From: Methylocystis iwaonis
Lineage (GTDB): Bacteria; Pseudomonadota; Alphaproteobacteria; Rhizobiales; Beijerinckiaceae
DNA: 64,000 bases
Reading direction: 5' to 3'
Assembly (NCBI RefSeq): GCF_027925385.1
Contig: NZ_AP027142.1
Span: 1,160,001-1,224,000 of the forward strand
A program made the position numbers and the translations under genes. Within the stretch, counting starts at the first letter, position 1. Every line of letters begins with the position of its first letter. The notes beneath the pieces are model-generated. The model worked only from the letters and a program-made list of their open reading frames with translations. It did not search any database and was not told where the DNA came from. Positions 26,189 through 36,593 of this stretch are shown one piece after another.

Positions 26189-27682
26189 ATGACGCTGGCC
26201 ATGCCTGCGCCGGAGCCCGAGATTCTCGCGCGGCGCGACGAGCTGATCGAGCGCCTGCGCGCCATTTTGCCGACGCAGAACCTCATCATGGACGAGACGG
26301 CGCGCCGCGCTTACGAATGCGACGCCTTCACTATGTATCGCGCGCTGCCGCTCGTGGTCGCCTTGCCCGAGACCGTGGCGCAGGTGAGCGCCGTTCTGGC
26401 GCTTGCCGCCGAAATGAACGTCAAGATCGTGCCGCGCGGTTCGGGCACCTCGCTTTCCGGCGGCTCGATGCCGCTCGAAGACGGCATTCTGCTCGGCATG
26501 TCGAAGTTCAACCGCATTCTCGAGATCGACTATGAGAACCGCTGCGCGCGCGTGCAGCCTGGCGTGCAAAATCTCGCCATCTCCAAGGCGGTCGAGAGTC
26601 GCGGCTTTTATTACGCGCCCGATCCCTCCTCGCAGATCGCCTGCTCCATCGGCGGCAATGTGGCCGAGAACGCCGGGGGCGTGCACTGTCTCAAATATGG
26701 CCTGACGACCAATAATATCCTCGGGCTTGAAGTGGTGCTGATGGGGGGCGAGATCATTCGCCTCGGCGGCAAACATCTCGATAGCGAGGCCTATGATCTT
26801 CTCGGCCTGATGACCGGCTCGGAAGGCCTGCTCGGCGTCGTCACCGAAGTCACCGTGCGCATTCTGCAAAAGCCCGCCGTTGCGCGCGGGCTGCTCGTCG
26901 GCTTTTCGAGCGTCGAGGCCGGCGCGCGCTTTGTCGGCGCCGTCATCGCGCGGGGGATTATCCCCGGCGGCATGGAGATGATGGACAAGGCGACGATCCA
27001 CGCCGTCGAGCGTTTCCAGCCCTGCGGCTATCCGCTCGACGCCGAGGCGATCGTGATCGTCGAGCTCGACGGCGCGCAGGCGGAGGTCGACCACCTCGTT
27101 GGTCTTGTCGAGACGATTGCGCGCGACGAAGGCGCGACGACGACCAAGGTCTCCAAAAGCGAAGCCGAGCGCCTGCAATTCTGGGCCGGCCGCAAGAACG
27201 CCTTTCCGGCGGTCTCCTGCATCAAGCCGGATTATCTGTGCATGGACGGCACGATTCCGCGCGCGCGCCTGCCGGAGGTGCTCGCGGGCATGGATGAAAT
27301 CGCCAAGCGCGAGGGCCTGCAGGTCGCCAATGTTTTCCATGCGGGCGACGGCAATCTGCATCCACTCATTCTCTATGACGCTTCGATCGAAGGGGAAATG
27401 GAGCGGGCCGAGAAGGTCGGTTTCGACATCTTGCGTCTTTGCGTCGCCGTCGGCGGCGTGCTCACCGGCGAACATGGCGTGGGCGTCGAAAAGCGCGATC
27501 TGATGGGCGAGATGTTCAACGAGACCGATCTCGATCAGCAATTGCGCGTCAAATGCGCCTTCGACTCCTTGAACAGACTCAATCCCGGCAAGGTTTTCCC
27601 AACGCTGCATCGCTGCGCCGAGTTCGGCATGATGCATGTGTCGGGCGGCAAGACGCCGTTCCCCGATCTGCCGAGATTCTGA
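26189..27682 (+). CDS. glcD: Glycolate oxidase FAD subunit GlcD
   Basis: A 497-residue FAD-linked oxidase. The FAD-binding segment (VPRGSGTSLSGG, about 80-91) and the PDPSSQIACSIGGNVAENAGG motif (about 150-170) are typical of GlcD, as is the C-terminal GEHGVGVEKR. It oxidises glycolate to glyoxylate with GlcE and GlcF, which follow directly. The start ATG at 26189 has a GAGGAGGCG site about 15 bases upstream; the ATG at 26204 is an alternative. Confidence 0.95.
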   Translation: MTLAMPAPEPEILARRDELIERLRAILPTQNLIMDETARRAYECDAFTMYRALPLVVALPETVAQVSAVLALAAEMNVKIVPRGSGTSLSGGSMPLEDGILLGMSKFNRILEIDYENRCARVQPGVQNLAISKAVESRGFYYAPDPSSQIACSIGGNVAENAGGVHCLKYGLTTNNILGLEVVLMGGEIIRLGGKHLDSEAYDLLGLMTGSEGLLGVVTEVTVRILQKPAVARGLLVGFSSVEAGARFVGAVIARGIIPGGMEMMDKATIHAVERFQPCGYPLDAEAIVIVELDGAQAEVDHLVGLVETIARDEGATTTKVSKSEAERLQFWAGRKNAFPAVSCIKPDYLCMDGTIPRARLPEVLAGMDEIAKREGLQVANVFHAGDGNLHPLILYDASIEGEMERAEKVGFDILRLCVAVGGVLTGEHGVGVEKRDLMGEMFNETDLDQQLRVKCAFDSLNRLNPGKVFPTLHRCAEFGMMHVSGGKTPFPDLPRF

Positions 27683-27683
27683 C

Positions 27684-28901
27684 ATGGACGCTCTCCTGGC
27701 CACGCTCGATATTCGCGACGCCGCCGACGCCGTCGACGCCTTGCGCGCCGCCAACACGCGCAAAACGCCTTTCGCCATTGTCGGCGCCGGCTCGAAAAAG
27801 CGCCTCGGCCGCCATGCGCCTTTGCAGCAACACATCTCCACGCGCGCGCTGACGGGCGTGACGCTCTATGAGCCCGAGGAGCTCGTACTCTCCGCCCGCT
27901 CAGGGACGCCTTTGCGCGAGATCGAGGAGCTACTCGACGCGCATAACCAGCAGCTCGCTTTCGAGCCGATGGATTATGCGCCGCTGCTCGGCGGCGCGAC
28001 CAGGAGCGCGACGATCGGCGGGGCGATCGCCGTCAACGCTTCCGGCCCGCGCCGCATCAAGGCAGGAGCCGCGCGCGATCATCTGTTGGGGTTTCACTGT
28101 GTGACCGGGCGCGGCGAGGTGGTGAAATCCGGCGGCCGCGTCATGAAAAACGTTACGGGTTATGATCTCTCAAAGCTTGTCTGCGGCTCCTACGGCACGT
28201 TGGCGCTTCTCACCGAAGTAACGTTGAAGGTTCTGCCGAAGGCGGAGACAGAGCAGACTCTCCTGGTCCTCGGTCTCGACGAAGCGCAAAGCCTTGCGCA
28301 ATTGCGCCGCGCGTCGGGATCGCCGCATGAAGTGTCCTCCTTCGCCATGCTGCCGGCGGGCGCCGCGCCGCTCGGGCTCGACGCCAACGCGGCGCTGCTG
28401 CGGATCGAAGGCCCCGAGATTTCGGTTTCGACTCGGCGCGAGGCGCTGATCGCGCAACTTGGCGATACCGGCGCGCGCTTCGAGACATTGCCGCAAAACG
28501 AGTCCGGGGCGCTTTGGGCGGCGCTGCGCGACGTCACGCCGCTTGCCGCGCATAGCGGGCAGATCTGGCGCCTTTCCGTTGCGCCGACAGACGGTCTCGC
28601 CGTCTTGGACGAGCTGCGCAACGCTGGCGCGCCGATCATTGCCTATTACTACGATTGGGCGGGCGGGCTCGTCTGGCTTTGCCTGGAGCCGGCGGGCGAC
28701 GCTCATGCGGGAACAATACGCACCGCTGTCGATGCCTGTGGCGGCCATGCAACTCTCATCCGCGCTTCCGACGATATTCGCGCGCGCGTAGACGTCTTTC
28801 ATCCGCAGCCGGCGCCGCTTGCCGCGCTGACCAAGCGCGTGAAGGAGAGTTTTGATCCCGCGCATATTCTGGAGCGCGGCCGCATGCGCGAGGCGTTTTG
28901 A
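27684..28901 (+). CDS. glcE: Glycolate oxidase subunit GlcE
   Basis: A 405-residue GlcE: an FAD-binding protein similar to GlcD but with a shorter binding domain. It has VGAGSKKRLGR (about 33-43), PLLGGATRSATIGGAIAVN (about 102-120) and SGGRVMKNVTGYDLSKL. The ATG at 27684 starts one base after the glcD stop. Only the three subunits together are active in other bacteria. Confidence 0.94.
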   Translation: MDALLATLDIRDAADAVDALRAANTRKTPFAIVGAGSKKRLGRHAPLQQHISTRALTGVTLYEPEELVLSARSGTPLREIEELLDAHNQQLAFEPMDYAPLLGGATRSATIGGAIAVNASGPRRIKAGAARDHLLGFHCVTGRGEVVKSGGRVMKNVTGYDLSKLVCGSYGTLALLTEVTLKVLPKAETEQTLLVLGLDEAQSLAQLRRASGSPHEVSSFAMLPAGAAPLGLDANAALLRIEGPEISVSTRREALIAQLGDTGARFETLPQNESGALWAALRDVTPLAAHSGQIWRLSVAPTDGLAVLDELRNAGAPIIAYYYDWAGGLVWLCLEPAGDAHAGTIRTAVDACGGHATLIRASDDIRARVDVFHPQPAPLAALTKRVKESFDPAHILERGRMREAF

Positions 28902-28902
28902 G

Positions 28903-30186
28903 ATGCAGACGCATTTCTCTCTTGCCGCGCTCGCGGACCCGGACATGGCGCAATCGGAGAAGATCCTGCGCGCTTGCGTGCATTGCGGCTTCTGCACGGC
29001 GACCTGCCCGACATATCTTCTCACGGCCGACGAATTGGATTCGCCGCGCGGGCGCATTTATCTCATCAAGGAGATGTTGGAGAATGGGCGCGCCGCCGAC
29101 GCGCGCACGGCGCATCATGTCGATCGCTGCCTCTCCTGTCTTTCCTGCATGACGACTTGTCCGTCGAGCGTGCATTACATGCATCTCATCGACCATGCGC
29201 GCGCCCATATAGAGGCGACCTATCAGCGGTCCTTCGCGGATAAGGCGCTGCGCGCCGTGCTTGCTTTCGTTCTCCCGCGCCCGTCCTTGTTCCGGTTCGC
29301 GTTGCGTTTCGCTGCCGCCGCGAGGCCGTTCGCCTGCTATTTGCCAGAGCGCCTGCGCGCGATGCTATCGCTCGCGCCCGCTGAATTGCCAGCGCCGTCG
29401 GACGTCGATCGCCCGCAAGTTTTCCCGGCGCAGGGCGCCCGCCAGATGCGCGTCGCGCTTCTGAATGGCTGCGCGCAAACCGCGCTGGACACGCGTATCA
29501 ATGAAGCCACCGTGCGTCTCCTCACGCGCCACGGCGTCGAGGTCGTCGTCGCCGAGGGCGCCGGATGTTGCGGGGCGCTGCCGCATCATCTCGGCAAGGT
29601 CGATGAGGCCCATGCATTTGCGCGCAGGAACATCGACGCCTGGACGCGCGAGATAGAGACAGGCGGCCTCGATCATATCGTCATCAACACGTCGGGCTGT
29701 GGCACGAGCGTGAAGGACTACGGCTTCATGTTCCGCAACGACGCCGCGCTTGCGGGCAACGCCGCACGCATTTCCGCGCTGGCCTGCGACGTGAGCGAGC
29801 TTATCGATAAATTGCAGTTCGAGCGCGTCGACGTCCCGCGCCTGAGGGTCGCCTATCACGCGGCTTGCTCGTTGCAGCACGGCCAGAAAATCACGCGCGA
29901 GCCAGTTGCGGCGCTGGAGCGCGCTGGCTTCGAGGTTGTCGCCGTGCCCGAGGGGCACATCTGTTGCGGTTCGGCGGGGACCTACAATCTTTTGCAGTCC
30001 GAGCTGGCCGACCAGCTTCGCGCGCGCAAGGTCGCCAATATCGAGAGCGTCGCGGCGCAGGTCATCGCCGCCGGCAATCTCGGCTGCATGGCGCAGATCG
30101 GGGCGGGGACCGCGATCCCGATCGTGCATACGGTCGAACTATTGGATTGGGCGACAGGCGGGCAGAAGCCGGAGGCGCTGGCTTAG
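28903..30186 (+). CDS. glcF: Glycolate oxidase iron-sulfur subunit GlcF
   Basis: A 427-residue GlcF. Two ferredoxin-type [4Fe-4S] motifs, CVHCGFCTATCP and CLSCLSCMTTCP (about 24-80), are followed by two cysteine-rich domains with GCCGALPHH and HICCGSAGTYN. It passes electrons from the FAD subunits to the membrane. It starts two bases after the glcE stop. Confidence 0.95.
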   Translation: MQTHFSLAALADPDMAQSEKILRACVHCGFCTATCPTYLLTADELDSPRGRIYLIKEMLENGRAADARTAHHVDRCLSCLSCMTTCPSSVHYMHLIDHARAHIEATYQRSFADKALRAVLAFVLPRPSLFRFALRFAAAARPFACYLPERLRAMLSLAPAELPAPSDVDRPQVFPAQGARQMRVALLNGCAQTALDTRINEATVRLLTRHGVEVVVAEGAGCCGALPHHLGKVDEAHAFARRNIDAWTREIETGGLDHIVINTSGCGTSVKDYGFMFRNDAALAGNAARISALACDVSELIDKLQFERVDVPRLRVAYHAACSLQHGQKITREPVAALERAGFEVVAVPEGHICCGSAGTYNLLQSELADQLRARKVANIESVAAQVIAAGNLGCMAQIGAGTAIPIVHTVELLDWATGGQKPEALA

Positions 30187-30189
30187 GGC

Positions 30190-30271
30190 GTCATTGCGAG
30201 GAGCGTAGCGACGAAGCAATCCAGCGCAGTCGTCGCGGGTTCGGGATTGCTTCGCTGCGCTCGCAATGACG
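30190..30271. repeat. Palindromic repeat (family C) between glcF and trpS
   Basis: Starts GTCATTGCGAGGAGCG and ends with its inverse CGCTCGCAATGAC, giving a long imperfect hairpin between convergent genes. The second member is at 50553-50632. Confidence 0.85.
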
Positions 30272-30275
30272 GGCG

Positions 30276-31310
30276 TTACCGCAAGAACCCCACAATATCC
30301 TTCACGGCGTTCATATTCTCGCGCGCCAGCGCGCGGGCGCGGTCGGAACCGTCGCGCAGCACCTGGTCGATATAGCCTTCATCCTCGCGGATGCGGCGCA
30401 TTTGCGCGGTGATCGGGGAGAGTTTCGCGACCGCGAGATCGACCAGCGCGCTTTTGAAGGTCGAGAAATTCGCGCCGCCGTATTCGCTTAGAACCTCCGC
30501 TTTCGCGCGCCCCGACAGCGCGGCGAAAATGCCGACGAGATTGTCCGCCTCCGGCCGGCCTTCGAGACCCTTTTCCTCGGAGGGCAGGGGCTCGGGATCC
30601 GTCTTGGCCTTCTTCACCTTCGTCGCGATCTGGTCGGCGTCGTCGGAGAGATTGATGCGCGAATAATCCGAGGCGTCCGATTTCGACATTTTCTTCGTGC
30701 CGTCGCGCAGGCTCATGACGCGCGTCGCCGGGCCGGCGATCAGCGGCTCGGGCAGGGGGAAGAAGCCTTCCCCGAAGCCATTGCGCTCGATCGAGGCGCC
30801 GAAATCATTGTTGAACTTCTGCGCAATGTCGCGCGCGAGCTCGAGATGCTGCTTCTGGTCCTCGCCGACCGGCACATGGGTGGCGCGATAGAGCAGGATG
30901 TCGGCGGCCATCAGGACAGGGTAGTCCAACAGGCCCATCGAGGCGTTCTCGCGGTCCTTGCCGGCCTTGTCCTTGAACTGGGTCATGCGGTTGAGCCAGC
31001 CGATGCGGGCCACGCAGTTCAGCACCCAGGCGAGCTCCGCGTGCTCGGCGACCTGGCTCTGGTTGAAGACGATGTTCTTCTTGGGGTCGATGCCGCAGGC
31101 GAGGAAGGCCGCCGCGATCTCACGCGTGTTGTTGCGCAGCTCGATCGGGTCCTGCGGCACGGTGATCGCGTGCAGGTCGACGACGCAATAGAGGCACTCG
31201 AAGCGCTCCTGCAGCTCGACGAATTTGACGATGGCGCCGAGATAATTGCCGAGATGCAGATTGCCGGTGGACTGCACGCCCGAGAAAACGCGCTGGGGGA
31301 AGCTGGACAT
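30276..31310 (-). CDS. trpS: Tryptophanyl-tRNA synthetase
   Basis: A 344-residue class I synthetase that charges tRNA-Trp. The start at 31310 gives [20 protein letters not shown]; the HIGH-type signature is [10 protein letters not shown] (about 16-25) and the KMSKS loop is KKMSKSDA (about 208-215). Length is normal for the family. An open frame extends 66 bases upstream but lacks conservation. Confidence 0.97.
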   Translation of the reverse strand: MSSFPQRVFSGVQSTGNLHLGNYLGAIVKFVELQERFECLYCVVDLHAITVPQDPIELRNNTREIAAAFLACGIDPKKNIVFNQSQVAEHAELAWVLNCVARIGWLNRMTQFKDKAGKDRENASMGLLDYPVLMAADILLYRATHVPVGEDQKQHLELARDIAQKFNNDFGASIERNGFGEGFFPLPEPLIAGPATRVMSLRDGTKKMSKSDASDYSRINLSDDADQIATKVKKAKTDPEPLPSEEKGLEGRPEADNLVGIFAALSGRAKAEVLSEYGGANFSTFKSALVDLAVAKLSPITAQMRRIREDEGYIDQVLRDGSDRARALARENMNAVKDIVGFLR

Positions 31311-31380
31311 GGATTGCGCCGTCGAGGGTTGAGGAACTTTGGCGGGGGTTATGACAATGCGCGGGCGCGGGCGCAAGTGT

Positions 31381-31500
31381 GGGAATCTCTCCTCTCCCGC
31401 TTGCGGGAGAGGGTGGCCCGGCGAAGCCGGGTCGGGTGAGGGCCCTCATCCGTCACCGCTTCGCGGCGACACCTTCTCCCGCAAGCGGGAGAAGGAGGGA
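31381..31500. repeat. Palindromic repeats (family D) between trpS and hslU
   Basis: CTCTCCCGCTTGCGGGAGAG hairpins flank GGTGGCCCGGCGAAGCCGGGTCGGGTGAGGGC-type text, then an inverted copy. It is the most abundant family here (also 33430-33593, 38800-38918, 40203-40355, 60558-60781) and lies where transcripts end. Confidence 0.85.
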
Positions 31501-31508
31501 GCCCAAGC

Positions 31509-32810
31509 TTACAGGATAAACCGGCTCAAATCCCGGTTCTTCGCCAAATCCCCGATGTGCTTCTCGACAAAATCGCCGTCGATCGTCACCGTCTCGCCCG
31601 CGCGGTCGGAGGCCGTGAAGCTGATGTCGTCGAGCACGCGCTCCATCACCGTCTGCAGGCGCCGGGCGCCGATGTTTTCCACCGAGGTGTTCACGGCCAC
31701 GGCCACTTTGGCGATCGCGTCGATGGCCGAGGGCGCGAATTCCAACGTCACGCCTTCCGTGCCCATCAAGGCCACATATTGCTTGCTGAGACAGGCTTCG
31801 GTTTCGGTCAGGATGCGGCGGAAGTCTTCCTCATTGAGCGAGGCCAATTCCACACGGATCGGCAGGCGGCCCTGAAGCTCGGGCAGGAGGTCGGAAGGCT
31901 TCGCGACATGGAAGGCGCCCGAGGCGATAAAGAGCACATGGTCGGTTTTCACCGACCCATGCTTGGTCGCGACGGTCGTGCCTTCGATCAGCGGCAGCAG
32001 GTCGCGCTGCACGCCCTCGCGCGAGACATCGGCGCCGCCGCGTCCTTCGCGGGCGCAGATTTTGTCCATCTCGTCGATGAAGACGATGCCGTTGTTCTCG
32101 ACCTCGTGGATCGCCTCGCGAACGCTCGCCTCCTGGTCGATGAGCTTGTCGCTCTCTTCGGCAATCAGCGGCCCATGCGCTTCCTTCACCGTGAGCTTGC
32201 GCGGCTTGCCGCGCTGCATCTTGCCGAAGAGGTCGCCGAGCGAAAAAGCCGAAACGCTGGCGCCCGGCATGGTCGGCAGCTCGAACATTGGCGTGGAGCC
32301 GCCCGATTGCTGCAATTCGATCTCGACTTCCTTGTCGTCGAGCTCGCCGTCGCGCAGCCGCTTGCGGAAGGTCTCGCGCGTCGCGGGCGAGGAGGCGGGG
32401 CCCACGAGCGCGTCGAGCACGCGCTCCTCCGCGGCCTTTTCGGCGCGGGCCTGCACATCCTTGCGGCGGCGGTCCTTCACCATCACCAGCGCGACTTCGA
32501 TGAGGTCGCGCACAATCTGCTCGACGTCGCGGCCGACATAGCCGACCTCGGTGAATTTCGTGGCCTCCACTTTCAGGAAGGGGGCGTTGGCGAGGCGGGC
32601 GAGGCGGCGGGCGATCTCGGTCTTGCCGCAGCCCGTCGGGCCGATCATGAGGATGTTCTTGGGCATCACCTCTTCGCGCATCTGCCCTTGCAGTTGCAGC
32701 CGGCGCCAGCGGTTGCGCAGCGCGATCGCGACGGCGCGCTTGGCGTCCTGCTGCCCGACGATGTAGCGGTCCAGCTCGGAGACGATCTCGCGGGGGGAGA
32801 AGTCGGCCAT
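31509..32810 (-). CDS. hslU: HslU ATPase of the HslUV protease
   Basis: A 433-residue AAA+ ATPase. It has the Walker [10 protein letters not shown] (about 57-65), the GYVGRDVE pore loop (about 91-98), the intermediate domain, and Walker B FIDEMDKI (about 248-255). The C-terminal RDLSRFIL docks into HslV. The ATG overlaps the hslV stop by one base, so the two are coupled. It unfolds substrates for HslV, mostly during heat stress. Confidence 0.97.
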   Translation of the reverse strand: MADFSPREIVSELDRYIVGQQDAKRAVAIALRNRWRRLQLQGQMREEVMPKNILMIGPTGCGKTEIARRLARLANAPFLKVEATKFTEVGYVGRDVEQIVRDLIEVALVMVKDRRRKDVQARAEKAAEERVLDALVGPASSPATRETFRKRLRDGELDDKEVEIELQQSGGSTPMFELPTMPGASVSAFSLGDLFGKMQRGKPRKLTVKEAHGPLIAEESDKLIDQEASVREAIHEVENNGIVFIDEMDKICAREGRGGADVSREGVQRDLLPLIEGTTVATKHGSVKTDHVLFIASGAFHVAKPSDLLPELQGRLPIRVELASLNEEDFRRILTETEACLSKQYVALMGTEGVTLEFAPSAIDAIAKVAVAVNTSVENIGARRLQTVMERVLDDISFTASDRAGETVTIDGDFVEKHIGDLAKNRDLSRFIL

Positions 32811-33382
32811 CAGATTTTCTCCACCACGATGCTATGGTTCGTATAGACGCAAATGTCGGCGGCGATGTTCATGGCGCGGCGCGCGATGGTTTCGGCGTCT
32901 GCCGGCGTGTCGATGAGGGCGCGGCCGGCGGCCAGCGCATAATTGCCGCCGGAGCCGATCGCCGCGACGGCGCCGCCCTCGGCGGTTTCGGGCTCCAGCA
33001 CGTCGCCGGACCCTGTCAGCACCAGGCCGACATTTTTGTCTGCGACGAGCATCATGGCTTCGAGACGGCGCAAATAGCGGTCCATGCGCCAATCCTTGGC
33101 GAGCTCGACGCAGGCGCGCATGAGCTGCCCTGGATATTGCTCGAGCTTGGTCTCGAGACGCTCGAAGAGGGTGAAGGCGTCGGCGGTGGCGCCGGCGAAG
33201 CCCGCGATGACGTCGCCCTTGCCGAGACGGCGGACCTTTCGGGCGTTGCCTTTCATGATGGTCTGGCCGAGGCTGACCTGGCCGTCGCCGGCAATGACGG
33301 TTTCGCCTTGTTTTTTCACCAGTATGATCGTCGTCGCATGCATCAGGAGCGACTTCTCGCGTTCGCTTTCCATTCTCGCCAT
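32810..33382 (-). CDS. hslV: HslV protease subunit
   Basis: A 190-residue peptidase of the HslUV complex. The catalytic threonine is the first T of [10 protein letters not shown], so a propeptide of about 16 residues (or 3, if translation starts at the later ATG) must be removed. [20 protein letters not shown] and [14 protein letters not shown] are conserved. Upstream on the same strand CTTG and CCTACAT stand about 18 bases apart, which could be a heat-shock promoter. Confidence 0.95.
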   Translation of the reverse strand: MARMESEREKSLLMHATTIILVKKQGETVIAGDGQVSLGQTIMKGNARKVRRLGKGDVIAGFAGATADAFTLFERLETKLEQYPGQLMRACVELAKDWRMDRYLRRLEAMMLVADKNVGLVLTGSGDVLEPETAEGGAVAAIGSGGNYALAAGRALIDTPADAETIARRAMNIAADICVYTNHSIVVEKI

Positions 33383-33429
33383 CCAGACTAATATGTCAGG
33401 CGGATGTAGGCGTTTGGCGGGTGTTGAGC

Positions 33430-33593
33430 AAGGGCGGGGGCCCTCATCCGACCCTCGCTGACACGAGGGCCACCTTCTCCCGCGCGCGGGAGAAGGAGAG
33501 AACCCCGTGTTTAGAGATCACAAAGATTGCAACGCGATTCCTTCTCCCGTTTACGGGAGAAAGTGGCCCCGCGAAGCGGGGTCGGATGAGGGC
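33430..33593. repeat. Palindromic repeats (family D) upstream of hslV
   Basis: Three or more inverted units with the elements CCTCATCCGACCC, CACCTTCTCCCG and CGGGAGAA, divided by about 40 bases of unrelated sequence. Confidence 0.8.
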
Positions 33594-33596
33594 GCG

Positions 33597-34487
33597 CTAC
33601 TTCCCGCCGAAACGGTCGGCGATCTCCTGCGCCTCCTTCACCAGCGCGGGGAAAAACGCTTCGTTCGGCGCGCGCTGCCGGTAGCAGGCGCGAAAGTCGG
33701 CGTCGCCCTTTTCGCGCGTCTGCGTATAGTCGTTGAAGATCTTTTCGTCCTTCGCGCCGCTCGCCTGATATTTCTTGAAGATCACGTCGGCTTTCGCTTC
33801 CGCCGCCTTCAGGCTGGCGTCGCAGGCGGGGATGGGCTTATAGGCCGTGGCGCGCTCGCTCGCGATATAGACCTTTCCCTCCCGGCGCACCGCCAGGACA
33901 ATATCCTGTATCGGGTTCGGGCCGTCATCCTGCGCCCAGCCGCCGAGCAGCGCGACCGCGAAGGTCGCCCCTTCGGGCTTTGCGATGGGGATGTCGGCGG
34001 TTTTTGTCAGGGCGGCGTCCTGTCCAACGGCGAAAGTATAGAATTCGGCATTGGCCAGCGCCTCGTCGATCGACGGCCGCTTGCCTTTCTTCGTCCCCCA
34101 GTCCCGCGGCCGCTTTAGCCATGTTTCCAGCAGGCCGTCCGTCGTGACGACGAGCTGCGGCCCGTCGCCGTCCTTGCCGAAGCGCAGGCCGTCCAGTCCG
34201 TTCGCGCCGAGCTCGCCCTCGGAAAGACTGTCGTACTCCATTCTCCCCGTCTCGGGATAAGGCTTGATCGCAACCGGGCCGATGATCGCCTGCAGGCGTT
34301 TCTCGAGAGCGGCCAGAGCGCTTTTATTGATTTTCGAAATGTCGGCGTCGGGGTTCTTCGCCTCGATCTTCTTGATTTTGGCGGTGGCCGCGTCGCGGGC
34401 GGCGACGTAATCTTCCTCGGGCGTCCCGGCGACGGCGGCCGCAAGGCCAATGAGCAGCGCGGGAGCGGCGAAATAGGCGAGCTTCAT
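33597..34487 (-). CDS. Secreted protein of unknown function
   Basis: A 296-residue protein with a signal peptide (MKLAYFAAPALLIGLAAAVAG). The N-terminal part has charged helices (KIKKIEAKNPDADISKINK), followed by mixed beta-like sequence and two cysteines (about 233 and 273). I do not recognise a family. The ATG at 34487 has a strong AGGAGAA ribosome site; the longer frame to 34574 lacks one. It stands alone between repeats. Confidence 0.75.
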   Translation of the reverse strand: MKLAYFAAPALLIGLAAAVAGTPEEDYVAARDAATAKIKKIEAKNPDADISKINKSALAALEKRLQAIIGPVAIKPYPETGRMEYDSLSEGELGANGLDGLRFGKDGDGPQLVVTTDGLLETWLKRPRDWGTKKGKRPSIDEALANAEFYTFAVGQDAALTKTADIPIAKPEGATFAVALLGGWAQDDGPNPIQDIVLAVRREGKVYIASERATAYKPIPACDASLKAAEAKADVIFKKYQASGAKDEKIFNDYTQTREKGDADFRACYRQRAPNEAFFPALVKEAQEIADRFGGK

Positions 34488-34621
34488 CAATTCTCCTGAA
34501 AACGTGCTATTCTGGCTAGGAACCTCCGGCGAGCATAAAGAAGCGCGGGCGCAGCGGCCAGTGACTTGGCGCACGGCCCAGGGCTCCGAGTTCCGGTTAA
34601 TGAGGAGAGATGTGTTCCAGC

Positions 34622-34758
34622 GTCATGGCCGCTTGTCGCGGCCATCCACGCCGCGCCGAGGCGTAAAGCTTAAGAACATGAGCGGAACAACGCCGCTTCT
34701 TCTTCCCGCTTGTCTTAATGTCCTGGCGTGGATGCCCGCGACAAGCGCGGGCATGACG
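34622..34758. repeat. Palindromic repeat (family E) before hisB
   Basis: CGTCATGGCCGC...GCGGCCATCCACG at one end and GCGTGGATGCCCGCGACAAG...CGGGCATGACG at the other form an inverted pair. The second member is at 46421-46540. The rest of 34488-34898 holds no gene that I can see; the hisB promoter must be here. Confidence 0.75.
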
Positions 34759-34898
34759 CGGCTGCGTAGGGTTGTTAATCTGGATTCAGAGCCCTGGCGC
34801 ACGGCTCTGGCTGGCGCCGTTGCGACGAAATTGCTACAACCCGCCCGCTTGCGGCCGGCGAATGTTCGGCCCGCGTCCTTTTGGAAGGCCCATTCTCC

Positions 34899-35495
34899 AT
34901 GCGCAGCGCCCAGATCGAGCGCGTCACCAAGGAAACGACGATCTCCGTCGCCGTCGACCTCGACGGGGCGGGGAAATCCGACATTTCGACGGGAATAGGC
35001 TTTTTCGACCATATGCTCGACCAGATCGCCCGCCATGCGCCGCTCGATCTGACCGTGCTCGCCAAGGGCGATCTGCATATCGACGGCCACCACACGGTCG
35101 AGGATGTGGGCCTCGCGCTCGGCCAGGCGGTGGATCGCGCGCTCGGCGACCGCAAGGGAATCGCCCGCTATGGCGACGCCCATGCGCCGCTCGACGAGGC
35201 GCTGACCCGCGTCGTCGTGGATGTCTCGGGCCGGCCTTTTCTCGTCTATGACGTGAATTTTCCGGCGGAGCGCATCGGCGCCTTCGATACCGAGCTCATG
35301 CGCGAATTTTTCCAGGCTTTCGCCGTGCAGGCGCGGATTGGGCTGCATATCGACAGCCTCAAGGGCGTCAACAGCCATCATATCGCCGAAAGCGCCTTCA
35401 AGGGTTTCGCCCGGGCCTTCGGCAAGGCGGTGGCGATCGACCCGCGCCGCGTCCAGGGCGAAGCGCCCTCCACCAAGGGCACGCTGACCGCCTGA
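34899..35495 (+). CDS. hisB: Imidazoleglycerol-phosphate dehydratase
   Basis: A 198-residue single-function HisB that removes water from imidazole glycerol phosphate. The two metal-binding repeats, [11 protein letters not shown] with HHTVEDVG and the C-terminal HHIAESAFK, are intact. The start at 34899 gives [13 protein letters not shown]; an earlier in-frame TTG is not favoured. It begins the histidine block. Confidence 0.96.
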   Translation: MRSAQIERVTKETTISVAVDLDGAGKSDISTGIGFFDHMLDQIARHAPLDLTVLAKGDLHIDGHHTVEDVGLALGQAVDRALGDRKGIARYGDAHAPLDEALTRVVVDVSGRPFLVYDVNFPAERIGAFDTELMREFFQAFAVQARIGLHIDSLKGVNSHHIAESAFKGFARAFGKAVAIDPRRVQGEAPSTKGTLTA

Positions 35496-35538
35496 GGGGC
35501 GGCCGGCCAGAGTCCGAAAGAGGAGGAGGGAAGCCGAA

Positions 35539-35946
35539 TTGGCGATATTCACCGTTCATCTGCCGCCTGAGGGCGCCGCGCGCCCCGAGAAGATCGTGTT
35601 CCTGCGCGATTCCTTCTCGACCCCGGCCTTTATCTTCGGGCCGCTCTGGCTGCTTTGGAAGCGCGCCTGGATCGCCGCTCTCGGCTGGTCGCTCCTGCTC
35701 GCCGCCATTTCGGCCTTGGGCGTATCCTTCCTGCTTCCAAAGCTGACCACGTCTTTTCTCGCGCTCGCCGCCGCGCTCGTGCTGGGCTTCGAGGGCGACC
35801 GCATTCTCGCATGGAGTTTGCAGCGGCGCGGCTATGTCGAGGGCGACCTGGTGAATGCCGACACCGAGGAGGAGGCCGAAATGGTCTACTTCGGCCGGCT
35901 GCGGGCGTTCTCCCCTGAAACGCTTCCCTCGGAGAGTCGCGCGTGA
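35539..35946 (+). CDS. DUF2628 membrane protein
   Basis: A 135-residue protein of the DUF2628 family. [18 protein letters not shown] is the family mark, followed by two or three hydrophobic segments (about 31-50, 53-68, 72-85) and an acidic tail. It uses a TTG start with a strong AGGAGGAGGG site. It lies between hisB and hisH, as in many Hyphomicrobiales, and overlaps hisH by four bases (GTGA). Its function is unknown. Confidence 0.85.
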   Translation: MAIFTVHLPPEGAARPEKIVFLRDSFSTPAFIFGPLWLLWKRAWIAALGWSLLLAAISALGVSFLLPKLTTSFLALAAALVLGFEGDRILAWSLQRRGYVEGDLVNADTEEEAEMVYFGRLRAFSPETLPSESRA

Positions 35947-36593
35947 CGACGGCGATCATCGATTATGGTTCGGGCAATCTGCACTCGGCGCAGAAGGCCT
36001 TTGAGCGCGCCGCCCGCGAGGCGGGGCTCGAGGGCGCCATTCGCGTGACCAACGACCCCGAGATCGTGCGCGCGGCGGACCGCGTCGTTCTGCCGGGCGT
36101 CGGCGCCTTCGCCGATTGCCGCGCCGGCCTGCTGGCGCTGCCCGGCCTCTATGAGGCGCTGCAAGAGGCGGCGATTGCGCGGGGCCGCCCTTTTCTTGGC
36201 ATTTGCGTCGGCATGCAGCTCATGGCGGCGCGCGGGCTGGAGCATGGCGAGACGCCCGGCCTCGACTGGGTCGGCGGCGACGTCGTCGCTATCGAGCCGA
36301 AGGACCCGTCGCTCAAAATCCCGCATATGGGCTGGAACACGCTGTCGCTCGCGCGCGAACATGCGGTCTTTGCCGGCATCCCGACCGGCGAGACCGGCCT
36401 GCACGCCTATTTCGTGCACTCCTATCATCTGACCCCGGCCGAGCCCGGCCATGTGCTGGCGACCAGCGACTATGGCGGGCCGCTCACGGCCGCGGTCGCG
36501 CGCGACAATCTCGTCGGCGTTCAGTTTCATCCCGAAAAGAGCCAGAGGCTGGGCCTTGCGCTCATCGCCAATTTCCTGAGGTGGCGCCCGTGA
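35943..36593 (+). CDS. hisH: Imidazole glycerol phosphate synthase, glutaminase subunit
   Basis: A 216-residue HisH supplying ammonia to HisF. The [10 protein letters not shown] start, the nucleophile motif GICVGMQL (Cys about 84; read [10 protein letters not shown]) and the C-terminal [10 protein letters not shown] with the His-Glu of the catalytic triad are present. It uses a GTG start overlapping the DUF2628 stop. Its stop overlaps the hisA GTG. Confidence 0.96.
   Translation: MTTAIIDYGSGNLHSAQKAFERAAREAGLEGAIRVTNDPEIVRAADRVVLPGVGAFADCRAGLLALPGLYEALQEAAIARGRPFLGICVGMQLMAARGLEHGETPGLDWVGGDVVAIEPKDPSLKIPHMGWNTLSLAREHAVFAGIPTGETGLHAYFVHSYHLTPAEPGHVLATSDYGGPLTAAVARDNLVGVQFHPEKSQRLGLALIANFLRWRP

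Noticed and set aside
26186..27841. 551-codon minus-strand open frame opposite glcD
   Set aside because: Antisense shadow of glcD, which has full FAD motifs; there is no ribosome site or domain on the minus strand.
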